Assembly (NCBI GenBank): GCA_035610365.1
Contig: CM069432.1
Location: 16,058,001-16,122,000 of the forward strand
DNA from: Aquatica leii
Lineage: Eukaryota; Arthropoda; Insecta; Coleoptera; Lampyridae
Direction of reading: 5' to 3'
Length of the DNA stretch: 64,000 nt
The notes under the pieces were generated by a model. The model did no database searches, was not told the DNA's origin, and saw only the letters and a list, made by a program, of their open reading frames with translations. Position numbers and translations under genes: made by a program. This document shows positions 32,081-45,021 of the stretch, piece by piece (position 1 is the stretch's first letter; each line of letters opens with the position of its first letter).

Positions 32081-33799
32081 TAAAAAACATACTGGAATTG
32101 CGTAGACTGCTGTTCATTTTATAAATTTAAGGAAGAAAGTAAATCACATAGACTCTAGGCGTATTAGACTTCGTACGGCTACCACAAGACGCTTCTACTG
32201 CTTGAAAGACAAGTGCAGTCTACCATGTTTTTGTGCAAGTAGCCTAGGTCCGAATTTACTGGCGTGAGATCCTATTAGGCAACTATAGCCTAGCCGTGCC
32301 TCCAGTTCTTGTCCAAGACCGACTTTTGAAATTGGATGGAGTGACTATTACTCTAAGGGCAGCGACCACATGGAAAATCGTTCCCGTATAGATCGTACAC
32401 AGTTAAGTCCACAACCCGCGGACATTATACCGCTATACCAGAATTGAATACGGTACAACTAGGCCATTAACTAACTCACACTTGGGATTTGGAATTGGGT
32501 GAAACCGTTGTTACAAGTTTCTACCTTCACGGCTAGCTGCTAATAGAATTTAAGTATTACGATATGGTTGGAAGGAAAGCCAAATCACAAACATTGTTAT
32601 GGGCGCCAGATCAATGTCCATTGAAGCAGCTTCTGTTTAATCACCAATAAACGCTCGAAAATTGTAATAAATATTTAAGGTCCGTAAAATTGGAGCCAAA
32701 AGGAAATAAACGAACTAGAATTAACAACAGTTCACTTATCTTAGATTAACAAAACGAAATAGAACATCAAACTAAGTTTGAAATTTGTACACAACCAAGA
32801 AGTTAGTTCAGTTTAATTAATTGTAAAGATCGGTTAAAAGGACGCCGGAAGCATTGGCAATTCAAAATACGTCTGTCAAATTGTGAACGACAATGACACA
32901 TTGTAAGCATAGAAAATTCCTTTAACTATTTTTTTAAATTAATTAATTTACAAATAATTGCTTAAATTCTTAGCCAAATACGTAATACAGACTAAAAGGT
33001 TACATCTAGTTAGTTTAAATACAGAAAATTACGGATTACTTGTAATAAATCAAAGGTCGCAAATTCCATTTGATATCACTGATACCGTCCACTATATAAA
33101 GCCGACGTCCCTATCAAAAAACAAATTGTTTTCCCTCTTCAAATCTTTCACTTCTACGCTCAGAGAAATCCGATTTTCGAATTCAAATAGTCTTCTTCGA
33201 CACCGAAGAACTTCTTTAACTGTAATTGTAAGATCGATTAAACCGTCCTAATTCGATTTTTATTTTACCGTTTGTTTCTTATAAAATTCTTATTATTTAG
33301 TTTTAACCATTTGTAACACATTTAATTACCTGTATATAACCGATTGAGCGTAGTAGATCTTCGATACGCTTTCAGTTAGTTTTCTCTTAGCCATCGACAG
33401 CAAGCGTAATGGAACACCTTAGCGCATGAGGTCAGTATTCCCTCCGCAATTTTACACAGCGAAAACGGTACCCCGTGGCGCTACTAGGAAGACGTGCACT
33501 CTTATAGTCAGCCCCGATTAATAATCTGACGTCGACGCAGCGTAACAAAATCTTCGTGCCGCTGTTCACGACGTTACTTTTTTTATATTCTTCCGCTAGC
33601 TTTGTAAAAAAAACCTTATAGCATAATAACTCAAACTTTAAGAGCCTTCACCTACGAGTGAACTTTATCGTAAACCGAATCGTTATTATCTGATTAACTG
33701 TAGTATTTTCCCGCAGTTTCGTTTCGTTGTTTTAGTAACATCACAGAGTAACACACAGAGAATCAGTATCAAACAGAGAGAAATTAAGACAACTGAATA
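32081..33799. other. No gene recognised
   Basis: AT-rich, with a less biased block at 32150-32420. The minor ORF 32958-33251 (+) has no motif. The last 150 bp may be the 5' UTR of the R1-like element. Confidence 0.45.
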
Positions 33800-34886
33800 A
33801 TGGAGATAAAAAACTTTACAAATAAATTTGAATAATAGAAGAGTCGCTTATGACATGGCAAAACAAATTGCAAAAGAAAGAGACATAGACCTTATGTTGC
33901 TTTCAGAAATGGGTAGTCTTAAAGACAAGGACATATTAAAAGATAAGAGTGAGAAAGCAGGCATCTGCATACTAAATAATAAGTTAGTTATAAGTACATG
34001 TAGGGCAGGTAGGTGTTTTGTGTGGGTTAAATTAAGTAAGATAAGTGTTTTTATTACCTATTTTTCTCCTAATGAAGACATTGAGGTTTTTAAAGCGGAT
34101 CTCGAAGAACTAGCAAAGGCCATAAAATCAGCAGCAAAAGGAGGTGCACTAATTGGTGGCGATTTTAACGCCGCGTCTAGTACCTGGGGCGCAACACGAA
34201 ACAACAAAAGAGGAAACATAGTAGAAGAAAGGATGGCTAGCCTAGACCTCATAACTCTTAACAGAGGAAACAAACCAACCTTCGAGAGAGGAAAACAAAA
34301 AACCTATATTGACCTAACATTGAACACCAACGATATGAAAGAGATAATAACAAACTGGCAAGTCCTAGAAACGGAATCGCTCAGCGATCATCGTTATATC
34401 GAATGGTTATGGGACGACACAAGGAGCAATATTCTAAAAGGGAAAACAACGGTAACTTCAACCTGGAACACTAATAAACTAAATAAAACAAGGCTGGAGC
34501 ATATGGTAAAACAAACGACAGAAGAAGACCTAAATACAGTAGATAAAATGACTAAATTCCTACGTCAACTATGTAAAGAAACTATGCCCATAAGAACAAC
34601 AAATAAAAGAGGAGAATACTGGTGGAACGAAGAGATCAACTTACAAAGAAGAAGATGCATCAAAACAAGAAGGAATTACCAACACCAGATTAGGAAAGGT
34701 GATGAAGCTCAGAATGAAAAGAAAATACTAAAAGAGGAAAGAAAAAAACTAACAGTGATGATCAAAAAAAGTAAGAAGGAGTGCTGGAAAAAGATCTGTG
34801 ACGAGCTCGATCAAAATATTTGGGGAAAAGGGTACCAGTTAATCTATAAAAAGATAAGAAAAAAAAACTATAATTGCCTGGGATAA
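33800..34886 (+). pseudogene. R1-clade ORF2 endonuclease and linker
   Basis: An ATG at 33800 is one base out of phase with the conserved start LQINLNNRRVAYDMA (from 33816), so an early frameshift has probably removed the true start. The endonuclease runs on: LMLLSEMG (Glu), FITYFSPNEDIEVFK, GGDFNAASSTWGATRNNKRG (catalytic Asp/Asn), DLTLNT, and ESLSDHRYIEW (SDH). It is followed by a Lys/Arg-rich linker to a stop at 34886. All endonuclease motifs are visible, so the domain itself looks functional in sequence. Confidence 0.85.
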
Positions 34887-34889
34887 TAA

Positions 34890-35535
34890 AAAAATGATAG
34901 AAATAATACAAAAACTATTTCCCGAAGAAGATAAACTTAAAGAAAGGAACAGATATGAAAACCAGCTTTTGGATTTTGAACCAATATCTAGCACGGAGGT
35001 GGAAGAGGCAGCAAAAAGACTTGCTACGGGCAAAGCTCCAGGACCTGATGGAGTTCCTGCCGAGGTGGTAAAAGTAGTGGCTATACAAAGAGCACAGACC
35101 TGGGCCAATGTGTTAAACTCGTGTGTCAAAGAAGGTAATTTTCCACTGTGCTGGAAAAAAGCAAACCTAGTACTAATACCAAAGGGAGAGACGAGTTCGA
35201 CATATAGACCTATTTGTCTAATAGACGCTGCGGGAAAGATATTGAAGAGAGTACTGGCCGAGCGCCTCAAACATAAAATTGAAAAGAAGCTTGCTGACAA
35301 CCAATTTGACTTTAGAAAAGGGGGGTCAACAATAGACGCAATAAGAGTCGTGACGAAAGAAATAAAAGAGGCCAACACTGGGACATGGAGGACAAGGCAG
35401 GTTTGCCTAGTGATAGCAATAGATGTACAAAATGCCTTCAACTCGGCATCTAGACGACAAATAATGAATGCACTAGTGGAAATGAAGATACCAGGATATC
35501 TAATAAATATACTACAGGACTACTTAATATATATC
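34890..35535 (+). pseudogene. R1-clade reverse transcriptase, truncated at motif A
   Basis: Contains GKAPGPDGVPAEVVK, CWKKANLVLIPKG, TYRPICLIDAAGKILKRVLA, NQFDFRKGGSTIDAI, and motif A (VIAIDVQNAFNSAS). After GYLINILQDYL the similarity stops at about 35527. The YADD motif, thumb and Cys/His tail are absent. Gypsy leader sequence begins just beyond, but the missing part does not resume on its far side. The copy is deleted rather than simply interrupted. Confidence 0.85.
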
Positions 35536-35740
35536 ATTAAGTAATATCGCTCCCGTAATAAAAACATTGATTGTGTAAATAAATAAAACTTTAGTTCGGG
35601 ATTCGCGTGTTTGTTTAAAGCATTTAATCTTAGCTGTTAAACGAGTGTCGGGCTTTATTAAAATTTAGTATTATTAAATTTTGTTTAAATTATTATTCGT
35701 GGTTAAATTTATGCCGGTGACGCGTTTGCAAGCAGTTTAA

Positions 35741-36800
35741 ATGGATGCAAAGCTATTTGAATTTCTTGAATCAATAAAAAATGGTCAAGAATCGATGAAT
35801 AGAAAATGGAAGAAAAGTTTCACGAAAATTCGCAAAAAATGGAAGAAAATACTCAGAAAATAGAAGAAAATTCTAGAAAAATAGAAGATAAATTGTAAGA
35901 AAATTCTAGAAGTTTAAAAGAATACGAACGAGCATAAAAACCCAAATTAAAATTGTTCAAGAGGAAACTCAAACAGATATGTTAAATTTAAAAGAAGAAA
36001 TTTGCGAATCTGTAAATGACAAAATAGAAGAAGTACAAGACAAATTAGAACAGAAGTTAAAAGAAAATTCAAGAACCATAGAAGACAAGCTAGAGAAAAA
36101 ATTGAAAGAATACAACTGCTTGAAGAAAGAATGACCCAAATGAATTGTCACGGCGAAGGAAGCGTCACGAGTGAAGATTTAATAATAGACCATCGTGAAG
36201 AAACCACACACAAGTTTAAAGTTGTTCCACCAAATTTTGATGGTAAAGTTTCATGGTCAACCTACTACAAGCAGTTTGAAGCTGCAGCTACAGCTAATGG
36301 TTGGAGCAACAAGCAGAAAGCGATGTCTTTAATTGTGTCTTTACGTGGAGAAGCGCTTGGAATTTTACAAACTGTTCCTGACCACCTGCAAGAAAATTAC
36401 CTACTCTTAATTTCACGATTAGAAATGAGATATGGAGATGCTCATCTTCAACAAGTGTATCAAGCCAGAATTAAAAGTCGGGTTCAGAAAACTGCCAAAA
36501 GTCTTCAAGAGTTTGAGGCTAACATTGCCAGACTAGCACGGCTTGCGTATCCTACAGTGCCAGATACCTTCTTGGAACAGTTGGCTATTCAAAACTTTGT
36601 AGACGGCCTCCGAGACAACGAAACCCAGCAGACTTTCCGGTTAGCTCGACCGAAGACATTGGATGACGTTTTGGCACAAGCTTTGGAGTTTGAAGCAGCA
36701 AAACAAGCATCGCAACGAGACGGTCATAAACTTTGCTGTCCTGCAGAAGTACCCGCGCAGACACTGGAAAGAAAACGGCCGACGACCAACCTGAGAGGAA
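35741..36800 (+). pseudogene. Ty3/Gypsy gag (copy 1)
   Basis: The ATG at 35741 opens MDAKLFEFLESIKNGQESM, followed by repeated ENSQKMEEN-type heptads (35790-36110) that would form a coiled coil; stops and frame changes interrupt it. From 36131 the frame is open: FKVVPPNFDGKVSWSTYYKQF, LSRLEMRYGDAHLQQVYQ and LEQLAIQNFVDGLRDNETQQ, the retrotransposon-gag core. The zinc knuckles are lost at the deletion junction. Confidence 0.8.
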
Positions 36801-38231
36801 GTGAGTGCTTTGGGCAGAAATATCAAAGCGTACTGGGCGCAATGGGACTACTTGATAGTAGAAGACGGTCTTCTTAAGCGATCTCTAAAAAGTGTCAAGG
36901 GCACGAGAAACAGACTACAGTTGATAGTGTCGAAGAGCGGGGTGTCAGAAGTGTTGAAGCATCTCCACGATGAGACATCAGGAGGACACTTTTGCATTAA
37001 GAAGACATTGGGTAAAGTGCGAAAACGATTCTACTGGATACATTGCAAAGAGGACGTCATGAAATGGTGCCGTAAATGCACAGTCTGCGCATCAGGAAAT
37101 GGTCCAGCAAGAAAGCGCAAAGCACCCATGAAGCAATACAACGTAGGAAGTCCTTTGGAAAGAATAGCGATTGACATCGCAGGACCGTTTCCAGAATCCG
37201 ATTCGGGAAATAAATACATCTTGGTGACGATGGATTATTTCACGAAATGAACGGAGGCTTACGCCATACGCAATCAGGAAGCAGCTACAGTCGCAGACGT
37301 ATTAGTAAAAGAGTTTTTCTGCCGGTTTGGACTTCCGTTGGAATTACACTCTGATCAAAGCGTCAATTTTAAGTCTGGGCTGTTTCAAGAAGTTTGCCGA
37401 CTGTTGGGAATTAAGAAAACTAGGACAACGCCTCTCCATCCTCAATCTGATGGCATGGTTGAACGGATGAAACAAACAATGGGCAAGTACTTAGCCAAGG
37501 TAGTCTTCAAACACCAAAGAGACTGGGATCAGTACTTGCACCTTTTTCTAATGGCATACGGATCATCCATTCACGAAAGCACAGGCCAAACACCATCCTG
37601 TGCCATGCTCGGTCGTGAAATACGATTGCCATGCGACCTTCAATTTGGACGAAGACCGGAAGAAGAAGTTGCTGGAGGAGATTACGTCAGCAAGCTGACC
37701 ATGAGGCTAGACGAAATACATGAAGAGGTCCGTAAAAACACACAAATTGCCAGCGACAGGATGAAGACTAGATATGACGTCAAGGCACAAAATGGTGTGT
37801 TTCAACCTGGCGATATGGTCTGGTTGTATAATCCTCAAAGGAGACGTGGTTTGTCGCCAAAGCTGCAAAGGCAATGGGAGGGCCACTATAAAGTCATGCA
37901 GCTTATTAATGACGTCATATATCACATCCGAAAACCGCCCAGAAGCAAGCCGAAAGTGGTCCACGTGGATCGTCTAGCCCCGTTTGCTGGCGATAACCAC
38001 AATACGCAAGTTCAGGTCCGAACCAGAGTAATAAGTAGCAGAACCAGGAATCTAATCGAAGAAATGGAGTTCGAGAAGTTTATGAACTTATACAGAGGTT
38101 CTAGAAAAGCTAGGTTCGGAGTTACTACCGAGGAACAACAAGACCTGTTCTATACACAAAAAGATTACGCCATCGCACATTGCGTTAGCGAGGATCTTGA
38201 CATGTGTTTAAAAAGAAGCTTGGGCAGCTAG
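36801..38231 (+). pseudogene. Ty3/Gypsy integrase (copy 1), one stop
   Basis: The zinc-binding HHCC domain is visible: HLHDETSGGHFCIKKT, then WCRKCTVCASG. The core follows with RIAIDIAGPFPES (first Asp). A TGA at 37248 interrupts it just after MDYFTK. The next frame resumes with LHSDQSVNFKSGLFQEV (second Asp) and PLHPQSDGMVERM (Glu), and a chromodomain-less C-terminus with GDMVWLYNP and KLQRQWEGHYKV. One stop apart, the DDE triad is complete. Confidence 0.85.
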
Positions 38232-38900
38232 ATGAATTACAAAGACAGCAACCGGCAGTCGGAAAAGTTTTAAGACTACGTGGTGACGGACGCTTCGTTT
38301 TCTATCTGGTCACCAAGAAATACTCACGTATCAAACCGTTATACAAAAATCTGTGGTGAACATTATGGAGTCTTAAGAGAGAAATGGAGTTCTATCATGT
38401 TGGTTGTGGCTTAGATCAACTGAATTGGAGGACAGTTCGAAACATGTTGGAGATCGTCTTCCGAGGAACAGGCATTCAAGTGTTAGTCTGTAGTTACCAA
38501 CCAAGAAGAATATCGGGTCAGGAAAAGTCCATTGACTGTTACTTTTATGGTTAAGGGAGTTGCCGAAATGGAAAAAGCTGCCGCTATTACCACGATCTTT
38601 TTTACCGGTGTTGCATCCAGTCTCCTGTTCTGGGACAGAACAGTCTTAAGAAGAGGGCAGTGAAACGTTCGAGAAGTTATTCGCAAATTCAAGAGCCGTC
38701 TCGAAGTTGTTATCTTTCTTCTAGAACATATATCGAAAGATATGGAACACTCGAGAATGATTTTCAAAATGTGTATATATACCGAAGAAACAAATCGTAG
38801 GTCAGTTATTGCCGTAATGCGAATACAGCAGTGTTAAGAAGGTTATTCAAGTGTAAATAAACCGTTAGCGCTTGTGTATACATAAATATACAGAGAATAA

Positions 38901-41900
38901 TCTTGTACGTGATTTTAGTGTGTGAATCTATCCGCGGATTTTATCTTATCTTCGTGTAAGTAATATAAATTAGTGTAAGTGTTTTTATTAAATATTATTA
39001 GATTTAATTAGTTCGGTTAATTTACAAGTGTACACATTTCTAGTATAAGTAAAAAATATTTTTAGTCGTTTAAATAAATTAGTTTTAATAATAAAATTCG
39101 TTACAATATCATAACCTACTAAATCGTAAGCATCACCGTAATGTTGACCATTAAAAGAACGTTTTTTTAATCGCTCATCTGTAATTAAACTGACCAACCA
39201 ACATTTCAATTTAGCGATTCATAAAAAAACTTGATTTTTTATGAAATCTAACAATTATAGCGAGTTTTATAGTATGCTGGTATTGTGGGTAAATTACTTT
39301 TATTAAAGGTGGAAGAGGTAATTGATGCCTCATTGTTGAATATTTCAACAGTAGATACGATAAGTACTCGAGTGTTTGTACCCCACCTTGAAAATTTTTT
39401 CTTAGATTTAACGGATAGTGGCACACATTACAGGTCGCACGTGGTGCTACAAAATCGACACTAGATCAAAACAATGTTATAAGAATATGTACCAACAATA
39501 TCGTTAGTGTATTCTAAAGTCACAAATGTTTTTCAAAGTTTGACTAAAATAAAATATACATTATAATTATATATACAGCTAATATTTATGTCTAATCAGT
39601 AGCTAACATTTTTTTGCTTATTTTAAACTTTCAAATTTACGTATTTATAGATGTTAAACGTTTTCATTAACTTTTTTTAAATTTTTGCTAAAAACCTTAA
39701 CACGATGTTCTCACGATTTAAATATGCTTATGTTAAAAATTAAAACAACATTTGCTGCAAAAAAATTTTAGACAAGGTATTGTAATTCTGCTGTAAAATT
39801 ACTAATAATGCTAGTAGGTATTTAAAATTTTAAATGTAATCGTGTCCAAATATTTGTGTGGCATTCTAAACGGGTTTACACAAAGCACCTTTAATTAAAT
39901 TTCGTAGAATACTTTGCAACATTGAACATATTAACAAGTATATTATTTACCTGCTTTTGGGTACTGAGGTCAGAAACAGTTATGTAGATTCTGAACAAGA
40001 ATAAGAAAAGTTTTCTTTACTAATATGCATTTCGATGTCGTGTTTGCAGTTTGCGAAGTTTAAATTTTTATATCGAGTTTTAGTGCAACGTAATAGTATA
40101 ATCAGGTAAGTGCCTCTAAATTTTCTTAGTTTTTATTTTTTTTTTTTAATTGTTTCTTCTCTTCATGATTTGTTTTTGAATAACTCTTCTCACTCTTATC
40201 TTTTTGTGTTTTGAGTTTATTATAGTTGTTTCTATTTTATTTTTTCATTTTTTAGTTAAGATTTTCTTTTTTGTAAGCTTTTTTTTTGTTGTCACACTTA
40301 GCTAGTTATTTAGTCGACAATATTTTTTTTATGTTTACTTTTTTTGGTTACCTAATTTTATTTATTTTTTTAAGTATTTGCTGAGTTGTTTCTTGATTAA
40401 ATTTTTTTATTCACTTTTGCAATAAAAATAAACTTGTATAAAATCTATTTGTGAACGTTTATTTAATACCATCAAAATGCTACTAGGGCATTAAAGTCTA
40501 TGCAAATTTTTGGTTTTATTAATATTACGATTACTTCCTCTTTAAATTTTAAGAAAATTGAAAAATATTGTAGTTTTTACGACAGTCATAAAATGTGAAG
40601 CGTTTTACTCTCAGATGGATGCGAAACCTTATTAAACGAATATTATTGTTGCGAAGTGCGTTTGGGTTCAACAAAAATTTTTTTAAAGTATTTTATACCA
40701 ACCTGGTACAATATTGTTTAATAAAAATAAGAAGAAGAGTTATTATTAGCTCGAGTCGCAAACTTTAGCTTTATTGTGGGTATGCGTAGAAAATATTACC
40801 GGATTTCTGCTTCCTTTATGAATACGTTAATGTTTGTATCTAAGTTTAAGAGAAAGAAATTGCTTTTCTACAGCATAGATGGTTTTTATAACTGTATACG
40901 TGGATGTAGCATCTAAAACAATATTAAATCTAATAATGTGTTTGTTTAGTTATAATAATTTGACTTTTATTTTTACGTTTACGTTCAGTTCTTATAAATA
41001 ATTCTATTATACGTGAACACTTTTTGTCTGACAATAAAAGTTTCTTGTGATATATTACTTCATTATTTAACAGAGAATAATTTAATTACACGTTAATGTA
41101 ACAAAGAAGAGTCTGTTGGGAACATCTGAAGGATGGATTGTTTATTATAAAACAGTTTCAAATACAACTCAAAGAAGCTCTGGTAAAAGCGGCATTGTGT
41201 AGCGAATACACTATTCCAAAAAAGAAAAGTTCTTTTTACAGTTATTTACGTACTACATAGGAATTTTTTACAGACGAGTGAAACAGGAAATATATTATAA
41301 AATTGTAATGTCACAAAAATTATTTACTAATTAAATTCATTTATGATTCTTCTTGTGGCTATAACAGTCATTAAATATTGTTTATGTTAATAGAATTAGC
41401 AAAAGTTGTTTGTGATTAAGGTTGCGATGATGATCTAAAAATAAGAAAATTCATATTACTCACGGATAATCCGTACAAGGCCTGTATAGAAGCAATCTTC
41501 GTCAAAATAATAAATACAGTGCTGCGAAATACTTGCAAAACACTATCATAATAAAAAAAAATGTATTTTGGACGAAAAGTAGGAATGAAATGAAGAAAAA
41601 ATGTGGAAACGTTGGAACAAAAAGAGAAGAAAGCAACATTTGATTTTCCATTGTACGATGCAATTATTAAATACTTGGCATTAACATAAGAAACAGATAG
41701 AAGCTTTGAAATCATTTAAGCTCATTCGAGGTAATTACCGAAATGTTCTCGAAACAGATAACGTAAAATATTAAAGGTATCCGAGTCGAGTAAAAAGTGT
41801 AATCGAGTTTAGTCAAAAGAAGAACACAGTATTTGTCTAAATAAATAAAGTGTTCAACGCGCGTGCTAGCGAAAAATAAATACGTCGTAAAAAAGAACGT

Positions 41901-41964
41901 GTTGATAAAACAAACAATTGGTACATTGGTGACAGGTGTACGGTGATTGGAAGCCGTTGACAAA
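38901..41964. other. AT-rich intergenic
   Basis: No retroelement continuation. A T-rich asymmetric tract occupies about 40130-40390. An exon-like open + stretch is at 39321-39425. ORFs at 38988-39209, 39211-39426 and 41416-41963 (all minus) have no motif. Confidence 0.45.
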
Positions 41965-44740
41965 ACGTTAATATTGTAAAAATAAACAAATAATTAGTTC
42001 GCAATTTGCCTGTGTTTGTGTATTAAACTGTTTCGTTCCATAAACATGTGCATTTAATTTAATAATAAAGAATCGGTCGTTATTAAAACTTAGTTGCATT
42101 TTAAAAGTGACTATTAAACTTTTTATTTGTGTTATAATTTATACCGGTAACGCGTTTGTAAGCAGTGAAAATGAATGCAAAATTTTCGAATCAATAAATT
42201 AAAAAAAAATGGGCAAAGATTCTCAGAAAATGGAAGGAAAACTGTTCAAAAATTTCTAAAATGTAGAAGAATATACTAGAAAAATTTTAGAAAATTACTA
42301 AAAAATTTGCAAAAATAGAAAAAAAAGACTTGGCAAAAATACTGAAAAAATGGAAGAAATACGGACAAACTCAACAAATAAGAAATGTCAAAGAACAAAT
42401 AAAAACAAAGCACGAAAATTGCAAACAAGTGTTGTAAATTTAAGCGAACCAGTAGAAAACAAAGTAAAAGAAATAGCAGATAAATTAAAACAACGGTTAA
42501 AGCAAAATTCGAGAATCATAGAAGACAAGCTAGAACAAAAATTATAGGAAAAAGAATGAAACTGATTAAAAAAAGAATAAATCGAATGAGTTGTCACAGA
42601 GAGGACAATGTCACAAGCAGACTATTCCTGGCCACCTCCAAAGAAATTACAAACTCTTAATTTCACTTTTAGAAATGAGATATAAAAATGTATATCTTTA
42701 ACAGGTGTATAAAGCTCAAACAAAAAGCCTTGTTCAGAAATCTGCAGAAAGTTCATAAGAGTTTGAGGCTGACATCGTCAGATTGATAAGGCATGGATAT
42801 CCTACAGCATCAGAAACTGTTCTAGAGAAATAGTCTATTCAAACATTTGTGGACAATCTACAAACAGCAAGACGCACCAAACTCTACAGTTAGCTGGACC
42901 TAAGGCACTATGACGTTTTAACTTACGACCTAAAACTTGAATCAGCAAAGAAGCATCGCACCGAGGCAGTCATAGGTTCCGCTGTGCTGAAGAAGTACTA
43001 ACGTAGACACAGGAAAACATAGTAGCTCGGCGATGAGAAATGACGTGTTAGAATTCTGGGGAAGGGAGTTACGTATGACAACGCTGTATTAAATCTAAAA
43101 GAAGACCAAATCCGGAAAACTAAACCTCAAACGAGCCATGCGCCAGAGATTACCACTCAAAAATCATCATTCGCTCTAACATGTTATTGGAAAACCAGTC
43201 ACAATACGACTTTGAACGGCGATGAGCAGGTTTGCCTTCTTACGGAGAATTAAAAATGACCATTGATTTGGGAAATGGAGTAACCGACCATCTATTACTG
43301 GTAGTAGACATCACGGATATAATTATATTGAAAATGGACGTGGAAGTTCTATTTGGATATGAAGAACAATGTCCTGAAGATTGGCAGTAAAAAACTCTTT
43401 GCTATTAGTCAGAAAAAGCAGCCGTATGAGTCTTATTAAGTAAAGAAGTGGACCTTTCTGAATGAACTAAAAGCGTAGTGATGACACGCCTAAATAGAAA
43501 TCTCTGAGAAGACTAGATTCGCGCTATTGATCCAATGGAAGGCGACTTGGTTAAAAATGGACTACTAGTTGGAAGAACATTAGTACGAGTAAAAAATACC
43601 ATGCCAGTAAGGATCTTAAATGCCAACTCAGTAACGTTGAAAAAGAAGACCGTGCTAGACCAATGCACGCACTGCGAGATGCGTGATTTCTAGTGAAGCT
43701 ACGTCGCCGAAGAAGTGGCTACAACATCTATTAGACATTTTTACCTTCAAGTGCCAAACTTCCTTTGGCAAAACCAGAAGCTGAACAACTAATTACGGAT
43801 ATAGAGACAAAAAGTGTGTTAGTAAAGAAGAAAGACGGATCAACAAGCGTAATGACGTAAACAAAAAGGACAGCTACCCTTTAACAAAAATTGACAATAC
43901 TTTAGACACTCTGTCAGGATCCCAGTAGGTTTCCACGTTGGATTTGAAGAGTGATTACTGGCAGCTAAAACTAGAACCCAAGTACTCATCATCTCTTCAC
44001 AAAAGCACAGGCCAAACACCATCATGTGTCATGCTGCAGAAGCAATGGGACGGCCCTTCTGAAGTATTAGCGTATTAATGACGTCATATGTCGCATCCGG
44101 TAGTCACCCAGAGACAAGCCAAACGTGTCCACATTGATCGTCAAACTCTAACGTTACGATAGAATAGACTTTGATAAGTTTATAAGCTTATACGGAAATT
44201 ATAACCGAAGAAAAACAACACCTGTTCTAAGCACGCAAGTATTACGCTTTTGCAAATTGCGTGAGGGAGGATCTTGAGATGTCCAAAGGGGTTGCAGTCG
44301 TATTTAAGAAGAAGTTTGGAATGCTATATGAACTATGAAGATGGCAACTGGCGGTCGAAATATTCTTAAAATTACGTGAAAACCCAGGCATTATTTTTTG
44401 TCTGGTTACCAAGAAGTACTTACGAGCAAAGCAAAAACGAACATCAAGGAATCTCAAGAGAAAAATTGGGCTCTATAATATTAAGAAATTAGCAGTACCC
44501 AAGGTTGGTTGCAGCTTTGATCAAGTGAACTGGAAGACAGTTTGAAATATGTTGGAGGCCGTCTTCCGAGAAACAGACGTTTAAGTGTTGGTCTATAATT
44601 ACTATCCAAGTAGAACATCAAGTCAGAAAAAGTTGTTAATAGAAAATCAGGTTCCTCGAGTTTGACCGCCAAGAACAAATTGTTACGGTGGTCTTCTTGT
44701 ACCAAAACAAAGCAACGGCTAGCACAGCTCCTTCGAATAG
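41965..44740 (+). mobile_element. Ty3/Gypsy element, copy 2, decayed
   Basis: Aligns in order with copy 1: leader (ACCGGTAACGCGTTTGTAAG at 42145), gag N-terminal heptads (KQRLKQNSRIIEDKLEQKL), gag core remnants, then sequence copy 1 lacks: a protease-proximal stretch (about 43180-43400) and the RT start (VKKKDGS at about 43825, then LDTLSGSQ-like). It then jumps to integrase C-terminal sequence at about 43985. At least three internal deletions (about 42620, 43985, 44037) and many stops. Confidence 0.75.
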
Positions 44741-45021
44741 AAATCGCAGGTTTTGTTATGAGAAATTATAATATAAAAATATAAAAAAGGCGCCAAGACG
44801 ATCAAAGATTAAATTAGGGAGATACCGTCTAACTCTACCCGTAGCTGGAAAAGAATAAACAAAACCACAGAAGTAATAACACATAATATACCTATATATG
44901 TATTAGGGTGGTCCTTATTTAGGGTTTGTCCGAATTTTTTTTCACGATAGTCCTAAATCGCTTCTAAATCTATTAAAAAAAATTCATGCCAAGCTATAGC
45001 TCTTAATTTTAATTTTAACCC
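44741..45021. other. Short spacer with possible repeat start
   Basis: AGGGTGGTCCTTATTTAGGG at 44905 resembles the start of terminal repeats in some insect DNA elements. The right arm of the foldback has no matching copy. Confidence 0.3.

Larger units (their letters stand above)
35550..38900 (+). mobile_element. Ty3/Gypsy element, copy 1, pol deleted
   Basis: Has a leader (GCCGGTGACGCGTTTGCAAG at 35713), gag, and an integrase that joins gag directly. The protease, RT and RNase H (about 2 kb) are missing at a junction near 36790-36810. It is related to the decayed copy at 41965-44740 over leader, gag, integrase and the 3' region. LTR boundaries could not be fixed. Confidence 0.8.
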
